Source: Ianthella basta | Taxonomy: Eukaryota; Porifera; Demospongiae; Verongiida; Ianthellidae | DNA: 64,000 bases | Reading direction: 5' to 3' | Assembly: GCA_964019415.1 (NCBI GenBank) | Contig: OZ025870.1 | Span: 3,928,908 to 3,992,907, forward strand | In this document: positions 11,185 through 26,200 of the stretch, piece by piece | Numbering within the stretch: the stretch's first letter is position 1 | How the letters are laid out: each line of letters opens with the position of its first letter | Made by a program: the position numbers and the translations under genes | The notes under the pieces: generated by a model | Database searches by the model: none | The model's input: only the letters and a program-made list of their open reading frames with translations | What the model was told of the DNA's origin: nothing

Positions 11185-12835
11185 GGTATGATTAGGCAAC
11201 TTTAGGAAAGATATGAGAAGATAAGATTTGGCAAGATATGACAAGGTAAGATTTGGCAAGGTTAGGCAAGATATGACAAGGTAAGATTTTGGCAAGATTT
11301 GGCAAGATTTGACAAGGTAAGATTTGGCAAGATTTAGCAAGATATGACAATGTAAGATTAAGCAAGATTTTGCAATATATGAGAAGGTAAGATTTGGCAA
11401 GATTAGGCAAGATATGACAAGGTAAGATTTGGCAAGATTAGGCAAGATATGACAAGGTAAGATTTGGCAAGATTTGGCAAGATATGACAGGGTAAGATTA
11501 AGCAAGATTATGCAAGATATGACAAGGTAACATTAAGCAAGATTTGGCAAGATATGACAAAGTAAGATTTGGCAAGATTAGGTAAAATATGACAAGGTAA
11601 GATTTGGCAAGATTAAACAAGATATGACAAGGTAAGATTTGGCAAGATTTGGCAAGATATGACAAGGTAAGATAAGGCAAGATTAGACAAGATATGACAG
11701 AGTAAGATCTGGCAAGATTAGGCAAGATATGACGAGGTAAGATCTTGGAAGATTTGGCAAGAAATGACGAGGTATGATCTGGCAAGATATGATGAGGTAA
11801 GATATGGCAAGATTAGGCAAGATATGTCAAGGTAAGATTAAGCAAGATTTGGCAAGATATGACAAGGTAAGATTAAGCAAGATTTGGCAAGATATGAAAC
11901 GGTAAGATTTGGCAAGATTTGGCAAGATATGACAAGGTAAGATTAAGCAAGATTAGGCAAAATATGACAAGGTAAGATTTGGCAAGATTAGGCAAGATAT
12001 GACAAGGTATGATTAGGCAACTTTAGGAAAGATATGAGAAGATAAGATTTGGCAGGATTTGGCAAGATATGACAAGGTAAGATTTGGCAAGGTTAGGCAA
12101 GATATGACAAGGTAAGATTTGGCAAGATTTGGCAAGATTTGACAAGGTAAGATTTGGCAAGATTTAGCAAGATATGACAATGTAAGATTAAGCAAGATTT
12201 GGCAATATATGAGAAGGTAAGATTTGGCAAGATTAGGCAAGATATGACAAGGTAAGATTTGGCAAGATTAGGCAAGATATGACAAGGTAAGATTTGGCAA
12301 GATTTGGCAAGATATGACAGAGTAAGATTAAGCAAGATTATGCAAGATATGACAAGGTAAGATTAAGCAAGATTTGGCAAGATATGACAAAGTAAGATTT
12401 GGCAAGATTAGGTAAAATAAGACAAGGTAAGATTTGGCAAGATTAAACAAGATATGACAAGGTAAGATTTGGCAAGATTTGGCAAGATATGGCAAGGTAA
12501 GATAAGGCAAGATTAGACAAGATATGACAGAGTAAGATCTGGCAAGATTAGGCAAGATATGACGAGGTAAGATCTTGGAAGATTTGGCAAGAAATGACGA
12601 GGTATGATCTGGCAAGATATGATGAGGTAAGATATGGCAAGATTAGGCAAGATATGACAAGGTAAGATTAAGCAAGATTTGGCAAGATATGACAAGGTAA
12701 GATTAAGCAAGATTTGGCAAGATATGAAACGGTAAGATTTGGCAAGATTTGGCAAGATATGACAAGGTAAGATTAAGCAAGATTAGGCAAAATATGACAA
12801 GGTAAGATTTGGCAAGATTAGGCAAGATATGACAA
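11185..12835 (+). repeat. Tandem duplication, about 821-830 bp x 2
   Basis: The segment starting GGTATGATTAGGCAACTTTAGG at 11185 restarts at 12006, and shared rare variants then track at offsets of 821 and, after a 10-bp insertion, about 830. The same segment is single at 20385, so this duplication is specific to the locus beside the non-LTR insertion. Confidence 0.8.
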
Positions 12836-15324
12836 GGTAAGATTTGGCAAGATTTGGCAAGATATGACAAGGTTAGATTAAGCAAGATAAGACAAGATAT
12901 GACAAGGTAGGATTAGGCATCATTAGGCAAGATATGACAAGATAAGATTTTGGCAAATTTTGGCAAGATATAACAAAGTAAGATTTGGCAAGATTAGGCA
13001 AGAAATGACAAGGTAAGATTTGGCAAGATTTGGCAAGATATGACAAGGTTAGATTAGGCAAGATTAGACAAGATACGACAATTTAAGATTTGGCAAGATT
13101 TGGCAAGATATGACAAGGTAAGATTTGGCAAGATTTAGCAAGATATGACAAGGTAAGATTAAGCAAGATTTGGCAAGATATGACAAGGTAAGATTTGGCA
13201 AGATTAGGCAAGATATGACGAGGTAAGATTTGGCAAGATATGACAAGGTAAGATTTGACAAGATTTGGCAAGATATGACGAGGTAAGATTTGGCAAGATA
13301 TGACAAGGTAAGATTTGGCAAGATTTGGCAAGATATGACAAGGTAAATTTGGCAAGATTAGGCAAAATATGACAAGGTAAGATTTGGCAAGATTAGGCAA
13401 GATATGACAAGGTAAGATTAGGCAAGATTAAACAAGATATGACAAGGTAAGATTAGGCAACATTAGGCAAGATATGACAAGATAAGATTTGGCAAGATTT
13501 GGCCAGATAATTTATGACAAGGTAAGATTTGGAAAGATTAGGCAAGATATGACATGGTAAGATTTGGCAAGATATGACAAGGTAAGATTTGGCAAGATTT
13601 GGCAAGATATGACAAGGTAAGATTTGGCAAGATTTAGCAAAATATGACAAGGTAAGATTAAATAAGATTTGGCAAGATATGAGAAGGTAAGATTTGGCAA
13701 GATTAGGCAAGATATGACGGAGTAAGAATTGGAAAGATTTGGCAAGATATGACAAGGTAAGATTTGGCAAGATTTGGCAAGATATGACAAGGAAAGATTA
13801 AGCAAGATTAGGCGAGATATGACGATGTAAGATTAAGCAAGATTTGGCAAGATATGACAAGGTAAGATTTGGCAAGATTTGGCGAGATATGACAAGGTAA
13901 GATTTGATCAGATTAGGCAAGATAAGACAAGGTAAGATTTGGCAAGATTTGGCAAAATATGACAAGGTAAGATTTGGCAAGATTTGGCAGGATATGACAA
14001 GGTAAGATTTGGCAAGATTAGGCAAGATATGACAAGGTAAGATCAGCATGGCAAGATTAGGCAAGATATGACAAGGTAAGATTAGGCAAGATTAGGCAAC
14101 ATGACAAGGTAAGATTAAGCAAGATTTGGCAAGATATCACAAGGTAGATTTGGCAAGATTTGGCAAGATATGGCAAGGTAAGATTTGGCAAGATTTGGCA
14201 ACATATGACGAGGTAAGATTAGGCAAGATAAGGCAAGATTTGACAAGGTAAGATTTAACAAGATTAGGCAAGATATGACAAGGTAAGATCTGGCAAGATA
14301 TGACAAGGTAAGATTTGGCAAGATTAGGCAAGATATGACAAGGTAAGATCTGGCAAGATATGACAAGGTAAGATCCTGGGAAGATTAGGCAAGATATGAC
14401 AAGGTAAGATCTGGCAAGATATGACAAGGTAAGATTTAGCAAGATTAGGCAAGATATGACAAGGTAAGATTTAGCAAGATTAGGCAAGATATGACAAGGT
14501 AAGATTTGGCAAGATTTGGCAAGATATGACAAGGTAAGATTAAGCAAGATTTGGCAAGATATGACAAGGTAAGATTTGGCAAGATTAGGCAAAATATGAC
14601 AAGGTAAGATTTGGCAAGATTAGGCAGGATATGACAAGGTAAGATTTGGCAAGATTTGGCAAGATATGACAAGGTAAGATTTGGCAAGATTAGACAAGAT
14701 ATGACAAGGTAAGATTAGGCAACATTAGGCAAGATATGACAAGATAAGATTTGGCAAGATTTGGCAAGATATGACAAGGTAAGATTTGGCAAGATTAGGC
14801 AAGATATGGCAGGGTAAGATTTGGCAAGATTTAGCAAGATATGACAAGGTAAGATCTGGCAAGATTAGGCAAGATATGACAAGGTAAGATTTGGCAAGAT
14901 TTGGCAAGATATGACAAGGTAAGATTTGGCAAGTTTAGGCAAGATATGAGAAGGTAAGATTTGACAAGATTAGGCAAGATATGACAAGGTAAGATCTGGC
15001 AAAATATGACAAGGTAAGATTTGGTAAGATTAGGCAAGATATGACAAGGTAAGATCTGGCAAGATATGACAAGTTAAGATTTAGCAAGATTAGGCAAGAT
15101 ATGACAAGGTAAGATTTGGCAAGATTTGGCAAGATATGACAAGGTAAGATTAAGCAAGATTTGGCAAGATATGACAAGGTAAGATATGGCAAGATTAGGT
15201 AAAAAATGACAACGTAAGATTTGGCAAGATTAGGCAAGATATGACAAGGTAAGATTAAGCAAGATTTGGCAAGATATGACAAGGTAAGATTAGGCAAGAT
15301 TAGACAAGATATGACAAGGTAAGA

Positions 15325-18200
15325 TTAGGCAACATTAGGCAAGATATGACAAGATAAGATTTGGCAAGATTTGGCAAGATATGACAAGGTAAGATTTGGC
15401 AAGATTAGGCAAGATATGGCAGGGTAAGATTTGGCAAGATTTGGCAAGATATGACAAAGTAAGATCTGGCAAGATTAGGCAAGATATGACAAGGTAAGAT
15501 TTGGCAAGATTTGGCAAGATATGACAAGGTAAGATTTAGCAAGATTAGGAGGTAAGATTTGGCAAGATTTGGCAAGATATGACAAGGTAAGATTTGGCAA
15601 GATTTGGCAAGATATGAGAAGGTAAAATTTGGCAAGATTAGGCAAAATATGACGAGGTAAGATTTGGCAAGATTAGGCAAGATATGTCAAGGTAAGATTT
15701 GACAAGATTTGGCAAGATATGACAAGGTAAGATTTGGCAAGATTAGGCAAAATATGACGAGGTAAGATTTGGCAAGTTTAGGCAAGATATGACAAGGTAA
15801 GATTTGACAAGATTAGGCAAGATATGACAAGGTAAGATATGGCAAAATATGACAAGGTAAGATTTGATAAGATTAGGCAAGATATGACAAGGTACGATCT
15901 GACAAGATATGACAAGGTAAGATTCTGGCCAGATTAGGCAAGATATGACAAGGTAAGATCTGGCAATATATGACAAGGTAAGATTTAGCAAGATTAGGCA
16001 AGATATGACAAGGTAAGATTTGGCAAGATTTGGCAAGATATGACAAGGTAAGATTAAGCAAGATTTGGCAAGATATGACAAGGTAAGATTTAGTAAGATT
16101 AGGTAAAATATGACAACGTAAGATTTGGCAAGATTAGGCAAGATATGACAAGGTAAGATTAAGCAAGATTTGGCAAATTATTACAAGGTAAGATTAGGCA
16201 AGATTAGACAAGATATGATAAGGTAAGATTAGGCAACATTAGGCAAGATATGACAAGATAAGATTTGGCAAGATTTGGCAAGATATGACAAGGTAAGATT
16301 TGGCAAGATTAGGCAAGATATGAGAAGGTAAGATTTGGCAAGATTTAGCAAGATATGACAAGGTAAGATTAAGTAAGATCTGGCAAGATATGACAAGGTA
16401 AGATTTGGTAAGATTAGGCAAGATATGACAAGGCAAGATTTGGCAAATTAGGCAAAATATGACAAGGTAAGATTAAAAAGATTTGGCAGGATATGACAAG
16501 GTAAGATCTGGCAAGATATGACAAGGTAAGATTCTGGCAAGATTAGGCAAGATATGACAAGGTAAGATCTGGCAAGATTTGGCAAGATATGACAAGGTAA
16601 GATTTGGCAAGATTAGGCAAGATATGACAAGGTAAGATTTGGCAAGATTTAGCAAGATATGACAAGGTATGATTAAGCAAGATTTGGCAAGATATGACAA
16701 GGTAAGATTTGGTAAGATTAGGCAAGATATGACAAGGTAAGATTTGGCAAGATTAGGCAAAATATGACTAGGTAAGATTTGGTAAGATTAGGCAAGATAT
16801 GACAAGGTAAGGTCTGGCAAGATATGACAAGGTAAGTCTGGCAAGATATGACAAGGTAAGATTCTGGTAAGATTAGGCAAGATATGACAAGGTAAGATCT
16901 GGCAAGATTTAATTGGCAAGATATGACAAGGTAAGATTTGGCAAGATAAGGCAAGATATGACAAGGTAAGATCTGGCAATATATGACAAGGTAAGATTTA
17001 GCAAGATTTGGCAAGATATGACAAGGTAAGATTAAGCAAGTTTTGGCAAGATATGACAAGGTAAGATTTGGCAAGATTAGGCAAAATATGACAACGTAAG
17101 TTTTGGCAAGATTTGGCAAGATATGACTAGGTAAGATTTGGCAAGATTTGGCAAGATATGACAAGGTAAGATTAGGCAAGATTACACAAGATATGACAAG
17201 GTAAGATTAGGCAACATTAGGCAAGATATGACAAGATAAGAGTTGGCAAGATTTGGCAAGATATGACAAGGTAAGATTTGGCAAGATTAGGCAAGATATT
17301 ACAAGGTAAGATTTGGCAAGATTTAGCAAGATATGACAAGGTAAGATTTGGCAAGATTAGGCAAGATATGACAAGGTAAGATTTGGCAAGAGTAGGCAAA
17401 ATATGACAAGGTAAGATTTGGCAAGATTATGCAAGATGTGACAAGGTAAGATATGGCAAGTTATGACAAGGTAAGATTCTGGCAAGATTAGGCAAGATAT
17501 GACAAGGTAAGCTCTGGCAATATATGACAAGGTAGGATTTAGCAAGAATAGGCAAGATATGACAAGGTAAGATTAAGCAAGATTTGGCAAGATATGACAA
17601 GGTAAGAGTTAGCAAGATTAGGCAAAATATGACAACGTAAGATTTGGCAAGATTAGGCAAGATATGACAAGGTAAGATTAGGCAAGATTAGACATGATAT
17701 GGAAAGGTAAAATTAGGCAATATTAGGCAAGATATGACAAGATAAGATTGTCAAGAAGGTCAAGAAGGTCAAGATTTGGCAAGGTATTGAAGGTACGATT
17801 TGGCAAGATTTGGCAAGATATGACAAGGTAAGATTAAGCAAAATTTGGCAAGATTAGGCAAGATATGACAAGGTAAGCTCTGGCAATATATGACAAGGTA
17901 GGATTTAGCAAGATTAGGCAAGATATGACAAGGTAAGATTAAGCAAGATTTGGCAAGATATGACAAGGTAAGAGTTGGCAAGATTAGGCAAAATATGACA
18001 ACGTAAGATTTGGCAAGATTAGGCAAGATATGACAAGGTAAGATTAGGCAAGATTAGACATGATATGGCAAGGTAAAATTAGGCAATATTAGGCAAGATG
18101 TGACAAGATAAGATTGTCAAGAAGGTCAAGAAGGTCAAGATTTGGCAAGGTATTGAAGGTACAATTTGGCAAGATTTGGCAAGATATGACAAGGTAAGAT
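15325..18200 (+). repeat. Third copy of the 2.76-kb higher-order unit
   Basis: Variants at 15335, 17427 and 17769 match those of 909/3691, 2908/5665 and 3250/6007 in the same order. Here the unit is present once rather than twice. The flanking segment to 20390 matches 6373-7789. Confidence 0.75.
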
Positions 18201-19870
18201 TAAGCAAGATTTGGCAATATTAGGCAAGATATGACAAGGTAAGATTTGGCAAGATTTGGCAATGTATGAGAAGGAAAGATTTGGCAAGATTTGGCAAGAT
18301 ATGACAAGGTAAGATCTGGCAAGATTAGGCAAGATATGACAAGGTAAGATCTGACAAGATTAGGCAAGATATGACAAGGTAGGATTAAGCAAGATTTGGC
18401 AAGGTATTGAAGGTACGATTTGGCAAGATTTTGCAAGATATGACAAGGTAAGATTTGGCAAAATTTGGCAAGATATTGCAAGGTAAAATTTGGCAAGATT
18501 TGGCAAGATATGACAAGGTAAGATTAAGCAAGATTAGGCAAGATATGAAAAGGTAAGATTTGGCAAGATTTGGCAAGATATGACAAGGTAAGATCTGGCA
18601 AGATTAGGCAAGATATGACAAGGTAAGATCTGGTAAGATATGACGAGCTATGATCTGGCATGATATGATGAGGTAAGATTTGGTAAGATAAGGCAAGATT
18701 TGGCAAGATATGACAAGGTAAGATCTGGCAAGATTAGGCAAGATATGACAAGGTAAGATCTGGTAAGATATGACGAGGTACGATCTGGCAAGATATGACA
18801 AGGTAAGATCTGGCAAGATTAGCCAAGATATGACAAGGTAAGATCTGGCAAGATATGACAAGGTATGATCTGGCAAGATATGACAGGGTAAGATCTGGCA
18901 AGATTAGGCAAGATATGACTAGGTAAGATCTGACAAGATTAGGCAAGATATGACAAGGTAGGATTAAGCAAGATTTGGCAAGGTATTGAAGGTACGATTT
19001 GGCAAGATTTGGCAAGATATGACAAGGTAAGATTAAGCAAGATTTGGCAAGATTAGGCAAGATATGACAAGGTAAGATTTGGCAAGATTTGGCAATGTAT
19101 GAGAAGGAAAGATTTGGCAAGATTTGGCAAGATATGACAAGGTAAGATCTGGCAAGATTAGGCAAGATATGACAAGGTAAGATCTGACAAGATTAGGCAA
19201 GATATGACAAGGTAGGATTAAGCAAGATTTGGCAAGGTATTGAAGGTACGATTTGGCAAGATTTTGCAAGATATGACAAGGTAAGATTTGGCAAAATTTG
19301 GCAAGATATTTCAAGGTAAAATTTGGCAAGATTTGGCAAGATATGACAAGGTAAGATTAAGCAAGATTAGGCAAGATATGACAAGGTAAGATTCGGCAAG
19401 ATTTGGCAAGATATGACAAGGTAAGATCTGGCAAGAATTGGCAAGATATGACAAGGTAAGATCTGGTAAGATATGACGAGGTATGATCTGGCATGATATG
19501 ATGAGGTAAGATTTGGCAAGATAAGGCAAGATTAGGCAAGATATGACAAGGTAGGATTAGGCAAGATTTGGCAAGATATGACAATGCAAGATCTGGCAAG
19601 ATATGACAAAGTAAGATTAAGAAATATTTGGCAAGATATGAGAAGGTAAGATTTGGAAAGATTTGGCTAGATATGACAAGGTAAGATCATGCAAGATTTG
19701 GCAAGATATGACGAGGTAAGATTTGGCAAGATTTGTCAAGATTTGACAAGGTAAGATCTGGCAAGATTAGGCAAGATATGACAAGGTAAGATCTGGCAAG
19801 ATATGACAAGGTATGATCTGGCAAGATATGACAGGGTAAGATCTGGCAAGATTAGGCAAGATATGACTAG
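18200..19870 (+). repeat. Tandem duplication, 833 bp x 2
   Basis: Distinctive variants at 18200-18496 recur nearly unchanged at 19033-19329 (offset 833), including the GGCAAGGTATTGAAGGTACG monomer. The corresponding stretch in block 1 (6438-6734) is single, so this duplication post-dates separation of the two large copies. Confidence 0.8.
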
Positions 19871-20373
19871 GTAAGATCTTGCAAGATTTGGCAAGATATG
19901 ACGAGGTAAGATCTGGCAAGATATGATGAGGTAAGATTTGGCAAGATTAGGCAAGATATGACAAGGTAAGATTAAGCAAGATTTGGCAAGATATGACAAG
20001 GTAAGATTAAGCAAGATTTGGCAAGATATGACACGGTAAGATTTAGAAAGATTTGGCAAGATATGATAAGGTAAGATTAACAAGATTAGGCAAAATATGA
20101 CAATGTAAGATTTGGCAAGATTAGGCAAGATATGACAAGGTAAGATTAAGCAAGATTTGGCAAGATATGACAAGGTTAGATTAGGTAAGATTAGACAAGA
20201 TATGACAAGGTAAGATTAGACAACATTAGGCAAGATATGACAAGATAAGATTTTGGCAAATTTTGGCAAGATATGACAAGGTAAGATTTGACAAGATTAG
20301 GCAATATATGACAAGGTAAGATTTGGCAAGATTTAGCAAGATATGACAAGGTACGATTAGGCAAGATTAGACA

Positions 20374-20384
20374 AGATATGACAA
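20374..20384 (+). other. Paralogous empty site of the non-LTR insertion
   Basis: Sequence left of the insertion (to 7789) and right of it (from 11185) is continuous here: GTACGATTAGGCAAG to the target 11-mer, then GGTATGATTAGGCAACTTT. Rare variants on both sides match over several hundred bases, so this is the pre-insertion state of a duplicated satellite segment. Confidence 0.85.
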
Positions 20385-23289
20385 GGTATGATTAGGCAAC
20401 TTTAGGAAAGATATGAGAAGATAAGATTTGGCAAGATTTGGCAAGATATGACAAGGTAAGATTTGGCAAGATTTGGCAAGATTTGACAAGGTAAGATTTG
20501 GCAAGATTTAGCAAGATATGACAATGTAAGATTAAGCAAGATTTAGCAATATATGAGAAGGTAAGATTTGGCAAGATTTGGCAAGATATGACAAGGTAAG
20601 ATTTGGCAAGATTAGGCAAGATATGACAAGGTAAGATTTGGTAAGATTTGGCAAGTTATGACAAGGTAAGATAAGGCAAGATTAGACAAGATATGACAGA
20701 GTAAGATCTGGCAAGATTAGGCAAGATATGACGAGGTAAGATCTTGGAAGATTTGGCAAGAAATGACGAGGTATGATCTGGCAAGATATGATGAGGTAAG
20801 ATATGGCAAGATTAGGCAAGATATGACAAGGTAAGATTAAGCAAGATTTGGCAAGATATGACAAGGTAAGATTAAGCAAGATTTGGCAAGATATGAAACG
20901 GTAAGATTTGGCAAGATTTGGCAAGATATGACAAGGTAAGATTAAGCAAGATAAGGCAAAATATGACAAGTTAAGATTTGGCAAGATTAGGCAAGATATG
21001 ACAAGGTAAGATTTGGCAAGATTTGGCAAGATATGACAAGGTTAGATTAAGCAAGATAAGACAAGATATGACAAGGTAGGATTAGGCATCATTAGGCAAG
21101 ATATGACAAGATAAGATTTTGGCAAATTTTGGCAAGATATAACAAAGTAAGATTTGGCAAGATTAGGCAAGAAATGACAAGGTAAGATTTGGCAAGATTT
21201 GGCAAGACATGACAAGGTTAGATTAGGCAAGATTAGACAAGATACGACAATTTAAGATTTGGCAAGATTTGGCAAGATATGACAAGGTAAGATTAAGCAA
21301 GATTAGGCAAAATATGACAAGGTAAGATTTGGCGAGATTAGGCAAGATATGACAAGGTAAGATTTGGCAAGATTTGGCAAGATATGACAAGGTAAGATTT
21401 GGCAAGATTAGGCAAGATATGGCAGGGTAAGATTTGGCAAGATTTAGCAAGATATGACAAGGTAAGATCTGGCAAGATTAGGCAAGATATGACAAGGTAA
21501 GATTTGGCAAGATTTGGCAAGATATGACAAGGTAAGATTTGGCAAGATTTGGCAAGATATGAGAAGGTAAGATTTGGCAAGATTTGGCAGGATATGACAA
21601 GGTAAGATTTGGCAAGATTTGGCAAGATATGAGAAGGTAAGATTTGGCAAGATTAGGCAAAATATGACGAGGTAAGATTTGGCAAGATTAGGCAAGATAT
21701 GACAAGGTAAGATTTGACAAGATTTGGCAAGATATGACAAGGTATAATTTGGCAAGATTTGGCAAAATATGGCGAGGTAAGATTTGGCAAGTTTAGACAA
21801 GATATGACAAGGTAAGATTTGACAAGATTAGGCAAGATATGACAAGGTAAGATCTGGCAAGATATGACAAGGTAAGATCTGGCAAGATATGACAAGGTAA
21901 GATTCTGGCCAGATGAGGCAAGTTATGACAAGGTAAGATCTGGCAATATATGACAAGGTAAGATTTAGCAAGATTAGGCAAGATATGAGAAGGTAAGATT
22001 TGGCAAGATTTGGCAAGATATGACAAGGTAAGATTAAGCAAGATTTGGCAAGATATGACAAGGTAAGATTTGGTAAGATTAGGTAAATTATGACAACGTA
22101 AGATTTGGCAAGATTAGGCAAGATATGACAAGGTAAGATTAAGCAAGATTTGGCAAGATATGACAAGGTAAGATTAGGCAAGATTAGACAAGATATGACA
22201 AGGTAAGATTAGGCAACATTAGGCAAGATATGACAAGATAAGATTTGGCAAGATTTGGCAAGATATGACAAGGTAAGATTTGGCAAGATTAGGCAAGATA
22301 TGAGAAGGTAAGATTTGGCAAGATTTAGCAAGATATGACAAGGTAAGATTAAGTAAGATCTGGCAAGATATGACAAGGTAAGATTTGGTAAGATTATGCA
22401 AGATATGACAAGGCAAGATTTGGCAAATTAGGCAAAATATGACAAGGTAAGATTAGAAAGATTTTGCAAAATATGACAAGTTATGATCTGGCAAGATATG
22501 ACAAGGTAAGATTCTGGCAAGATTAGGCAAGATATGACAAGGGAAGAACTGGCAAGATTTGGCAAGATATGACAAGGTAAGATTTGGCAAGATTAGGCAA
22601 GATATGACAAGGTAAGATTTGGCAAGATTTAGCAAGATATGACAAGGTATGATTAAGCAAGATTTGGCAAGATATAACAAGGTAAGATTTGGTAAGATTA
22701 GACAAGATATGACAAGGTAAGATTTGGCAAGATTAAGCAAAATATGACCAGGTAAGATTTGGCAAGATTAGGCAATATATGACAAGGCAAGATCTGGCAA
22801 GATATGACAAGGTAAGATTCTGGTAAGATTAGGCAAAATATGACAAGGTAAGATCTGGCAAGATTTAATTGGCAAGATATGACAAGGTAAGATTTGGCAA
22901 GATTAGGCAAGATATGACAAGGTAAGATCTGGCAAGATATGACAAGGTAAGATTCTGGTAAGATTAGGCAAGATATGACAAGGTAAGATCTGGCAAGATT
23001 TAATTGGCAAGATATGACAAGGTAAGATTTGGCAAGATTAGGCAAGATATGACAAGGTAAGATCTGGCAATATATGACAAGGTAAGATTTAGCAAGATTT
23101 GGCTAGATATGACAAGGTAAGATTTGGCAAGATTTTGCAAGATATGACAAGGTAAGATTTGGCAAGATTAGGCAAAATATGACAACGTAAGTTATGGCAA
23201 GATTTGGCAAGATATGACTATGTAAGATTTGGCAAGATTTGGCAAGATATGACAAGGTAAGATTAGGCAAGATTACACAAGATATGACA

Positions 23290-26200
23290 TGGTAAGATTA
23301 GGCAACATTAGGCAAGATATGACAAGATAAGATTTGGCAAGATTTGGCAAGATATGACAAGGTAAGATTTGGCAAGATTAGGCAAGATATGACAAGGTAA
23401 GATTTGGCAAGATTTAGCAAGATATGACAAGGTAAGATGAAGCAAGATTTGGCAAGATATGACAAGGTAAGATTTGGCAAGATTAGGCAAGATATGACAA
23501 GGTAAGATTTGGCAAGAGTAGGCAAAATATGACAAGGTAAGATTTGGCAAGATTATGCAAGATGTGACAAGGTAAGATATGGCAAGATATGACAAGGTAA
23601 GATTCTGGCAAGATTAGGCAAGATATGACAAGGTAAGATCTGGCAATATATGACAAGGTAGTATTTAGCAAGATTAGGCAAGATATGACAAGGTAAGATT
23701 AAGCAAGATTTGGCAAGATATGACAAGGTAAGAGTTGGCAAGATTAGGCAAAATATGACAACGTAAGATTTAGCAAGATTAGGCAAGATATGACAAGGTA
23801 AGATTAGGCAAGATTAGACATGATATGGCAAGGTAAGATTAGGCAATATTAGGCAAGATATGACAAGATAAGATTTGGCAAGATTTGGCAAGATATAAGA
23901 AGGTAAGATTTGGCAAGATCAGGCAAGATATCACAAGGTAAGATTTGGCAAGATTTAGCAAGATATGACAAGGTAAGATTAAGCAAGATTTGGCTAGATA
24001 TGAGAATGTAAGATTTAGCAAGATTAGGCAAAATATGACAAGGTAAGATTTGGCAAGATATGGCAAGATATGACAAGCTAAGATTTGGCAAGATTTGGCA
24101 ATTATGACAAGGTAAGATTTGGCAAGATTTTGCAAGATATGACAAGGTAAGATTTGGCAAGATTTGGCAAGACATGACTCGGTAAGATTAAACAAGATTT
24201 GGCAAGATATGACAAGGTAAGATTTGACAAGATAAGGCAAGATATGACAACGTAAGATCTGGCAAGATATGACAAGGTAAGATTCTGGTAAGATTAGGCA
24301 AGATATGACAAGGTAAGATCTGGCAAGATTTAATTGGCAAGATATGACAAGGTAAGATTTGGCAAGATTAGGCAAGATATGACAAGGTAAGATCTGGCAA
24401 TATATGGCAAGGTAAGATTTAGCAAGATTTGGCTAAATATGACAAGGTAAGATTTGACAAGATTTGGCAAGATATGACAAGGTAAGATTAAACAAGATTT
24501 GGCAAGATATGACAAGGTAAGATTTGGCAAGATTAGGCAAAATATGACAACGTAAGTTTTGGTAAGATTTGGCAAGATATGACAAGGTAAGATTTGGCAA
24601 GATTTGGCAAGATATGACAAGGTAAGAGTTGGCAAGATTAGGCAAAATATGACAACGTAAGATTTGGCAAGATTAGGCAAAATATGACAACGTAAGTTAT
24701 GGCAAGATTTGGCAAGATATGACTATGTAAGATTTGGCAAGATTTGGCAAGATATGACAAGGTAAGATTAGGCAAGATTACACAAGATATGACATGGTAA
24801 GATTAGGCAACATTAGGCAAGATATGACAAGATAAGATTTGGCAAGATTTGGCAAGATATGACAAGGTAAGATTTGGCAAGATTAGGCAAGATATGACAA
24901 GGTAAGATTTGGCAAGATTTAGCAAGATATGACAAGGTAAGATGAAGCAAGATTTGGCAAGATATGACAAGGTAAGATTTGGCAAGATTAGGCAAGATAT
25001 GACAAGGTAAGATTTGGCAAGAGTAGGCAAAATATGACAAGGTAAGATTTGGCAAGATTATGCAAGATGTGACAAGGTAAGATATGGCAAGATATGACAA
25101 GGTAAGATTCTGGCAAGATTAGGCAAGATATGACAAGGTAAGATCTGGCAATATATGACAAGGTAGTATTTAGCAAGATTAGGCAAGATATGACAAGGTA
25201 AGATTAAGCAAGATTTGGCAAGATATGACAAGGTAAGAGTTGGCAAGATTAGGCAAAATATGACAACATAAGATTTAGCAAGATTAGGCAAGATATGACA
25301 AGGTAAGATTAGGCAAGATTAGACATGATATGGCAAGGTAAGATTAGGCAATATTAGGCAAGATATGACAAGATAAGATTTGGCAAGATTTGGCAAGATA
25401 TAAGAAGGTAAGATTTGGCAAGATCAGGCAAGATATCACAAGGTAAGATTTGGCAAGATTTAGCAAGATATGACAAGGTAAGATGAAGCAAGATTTGGCA
25501 AGATATGACAAGGTAAGATTTGGCAAGATTAGGCAAGATATGACAAGGTAAGATTTGGCAAGAGTAGGCAAAATATGACAAGGTAAGATTTGGCAAGATT
25601 ATGCAAGATGTGACAAGGTAAGATATGGCAAGATATGACAAGGTAAGATTCTGGCAAGATTAGGCAAGATATGACAAGGTAAGATCTGGCAATATATGAC
25701 AAGGTAGTATTTAGCAAGATTAGGCAAGATATGACAAGGTAAGATTAAGCAAGATTTGGCAAGATATGACAAGGTAAGAGTTGGCAAGATTAGGCAAAAT
25801 ATGACAACGTAAGATTTAGCAAGATTAGGCAAGATATGACAAGGTAAGATTAGGCAAGATTAGACATGATATGGCAAGGTAAGATTAGGCAATATTAGGC
25901 AAGATATGACAAGATAAGATTTGGCAAGATTTGGCAAGATATAAGAAGGTAAGATTTGGCAAGATCAGGCAAGATATCACAAGGTAAGATTTGGCAAGAT
26001 TTAGCAAGATATGACAAGGTAAGATTAAGCAAGATTTGGCTAGATATGAGAATGTAAGATTTAGCAAGATTAGGCAAAATATGACAAGGTAAGATTTGGC
26101 AAGATATGGCAAGATATGACAAGCTAAGATTTGGCAAGATTTGGCAATTATGACAAGGTAAGATTTGGCAAGATTTTGCAAGATATGACAAGGTAAGATT

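Noticed and set aside
14041..14055. GATCAGCATGGCAAG and similar GCATGG inserts as possible small mobile-element scars
   Set aside because: They recur at fixed positions of a satellite sub-family (49700, 55476, 56461, 63487) and fit simple monomer variation.
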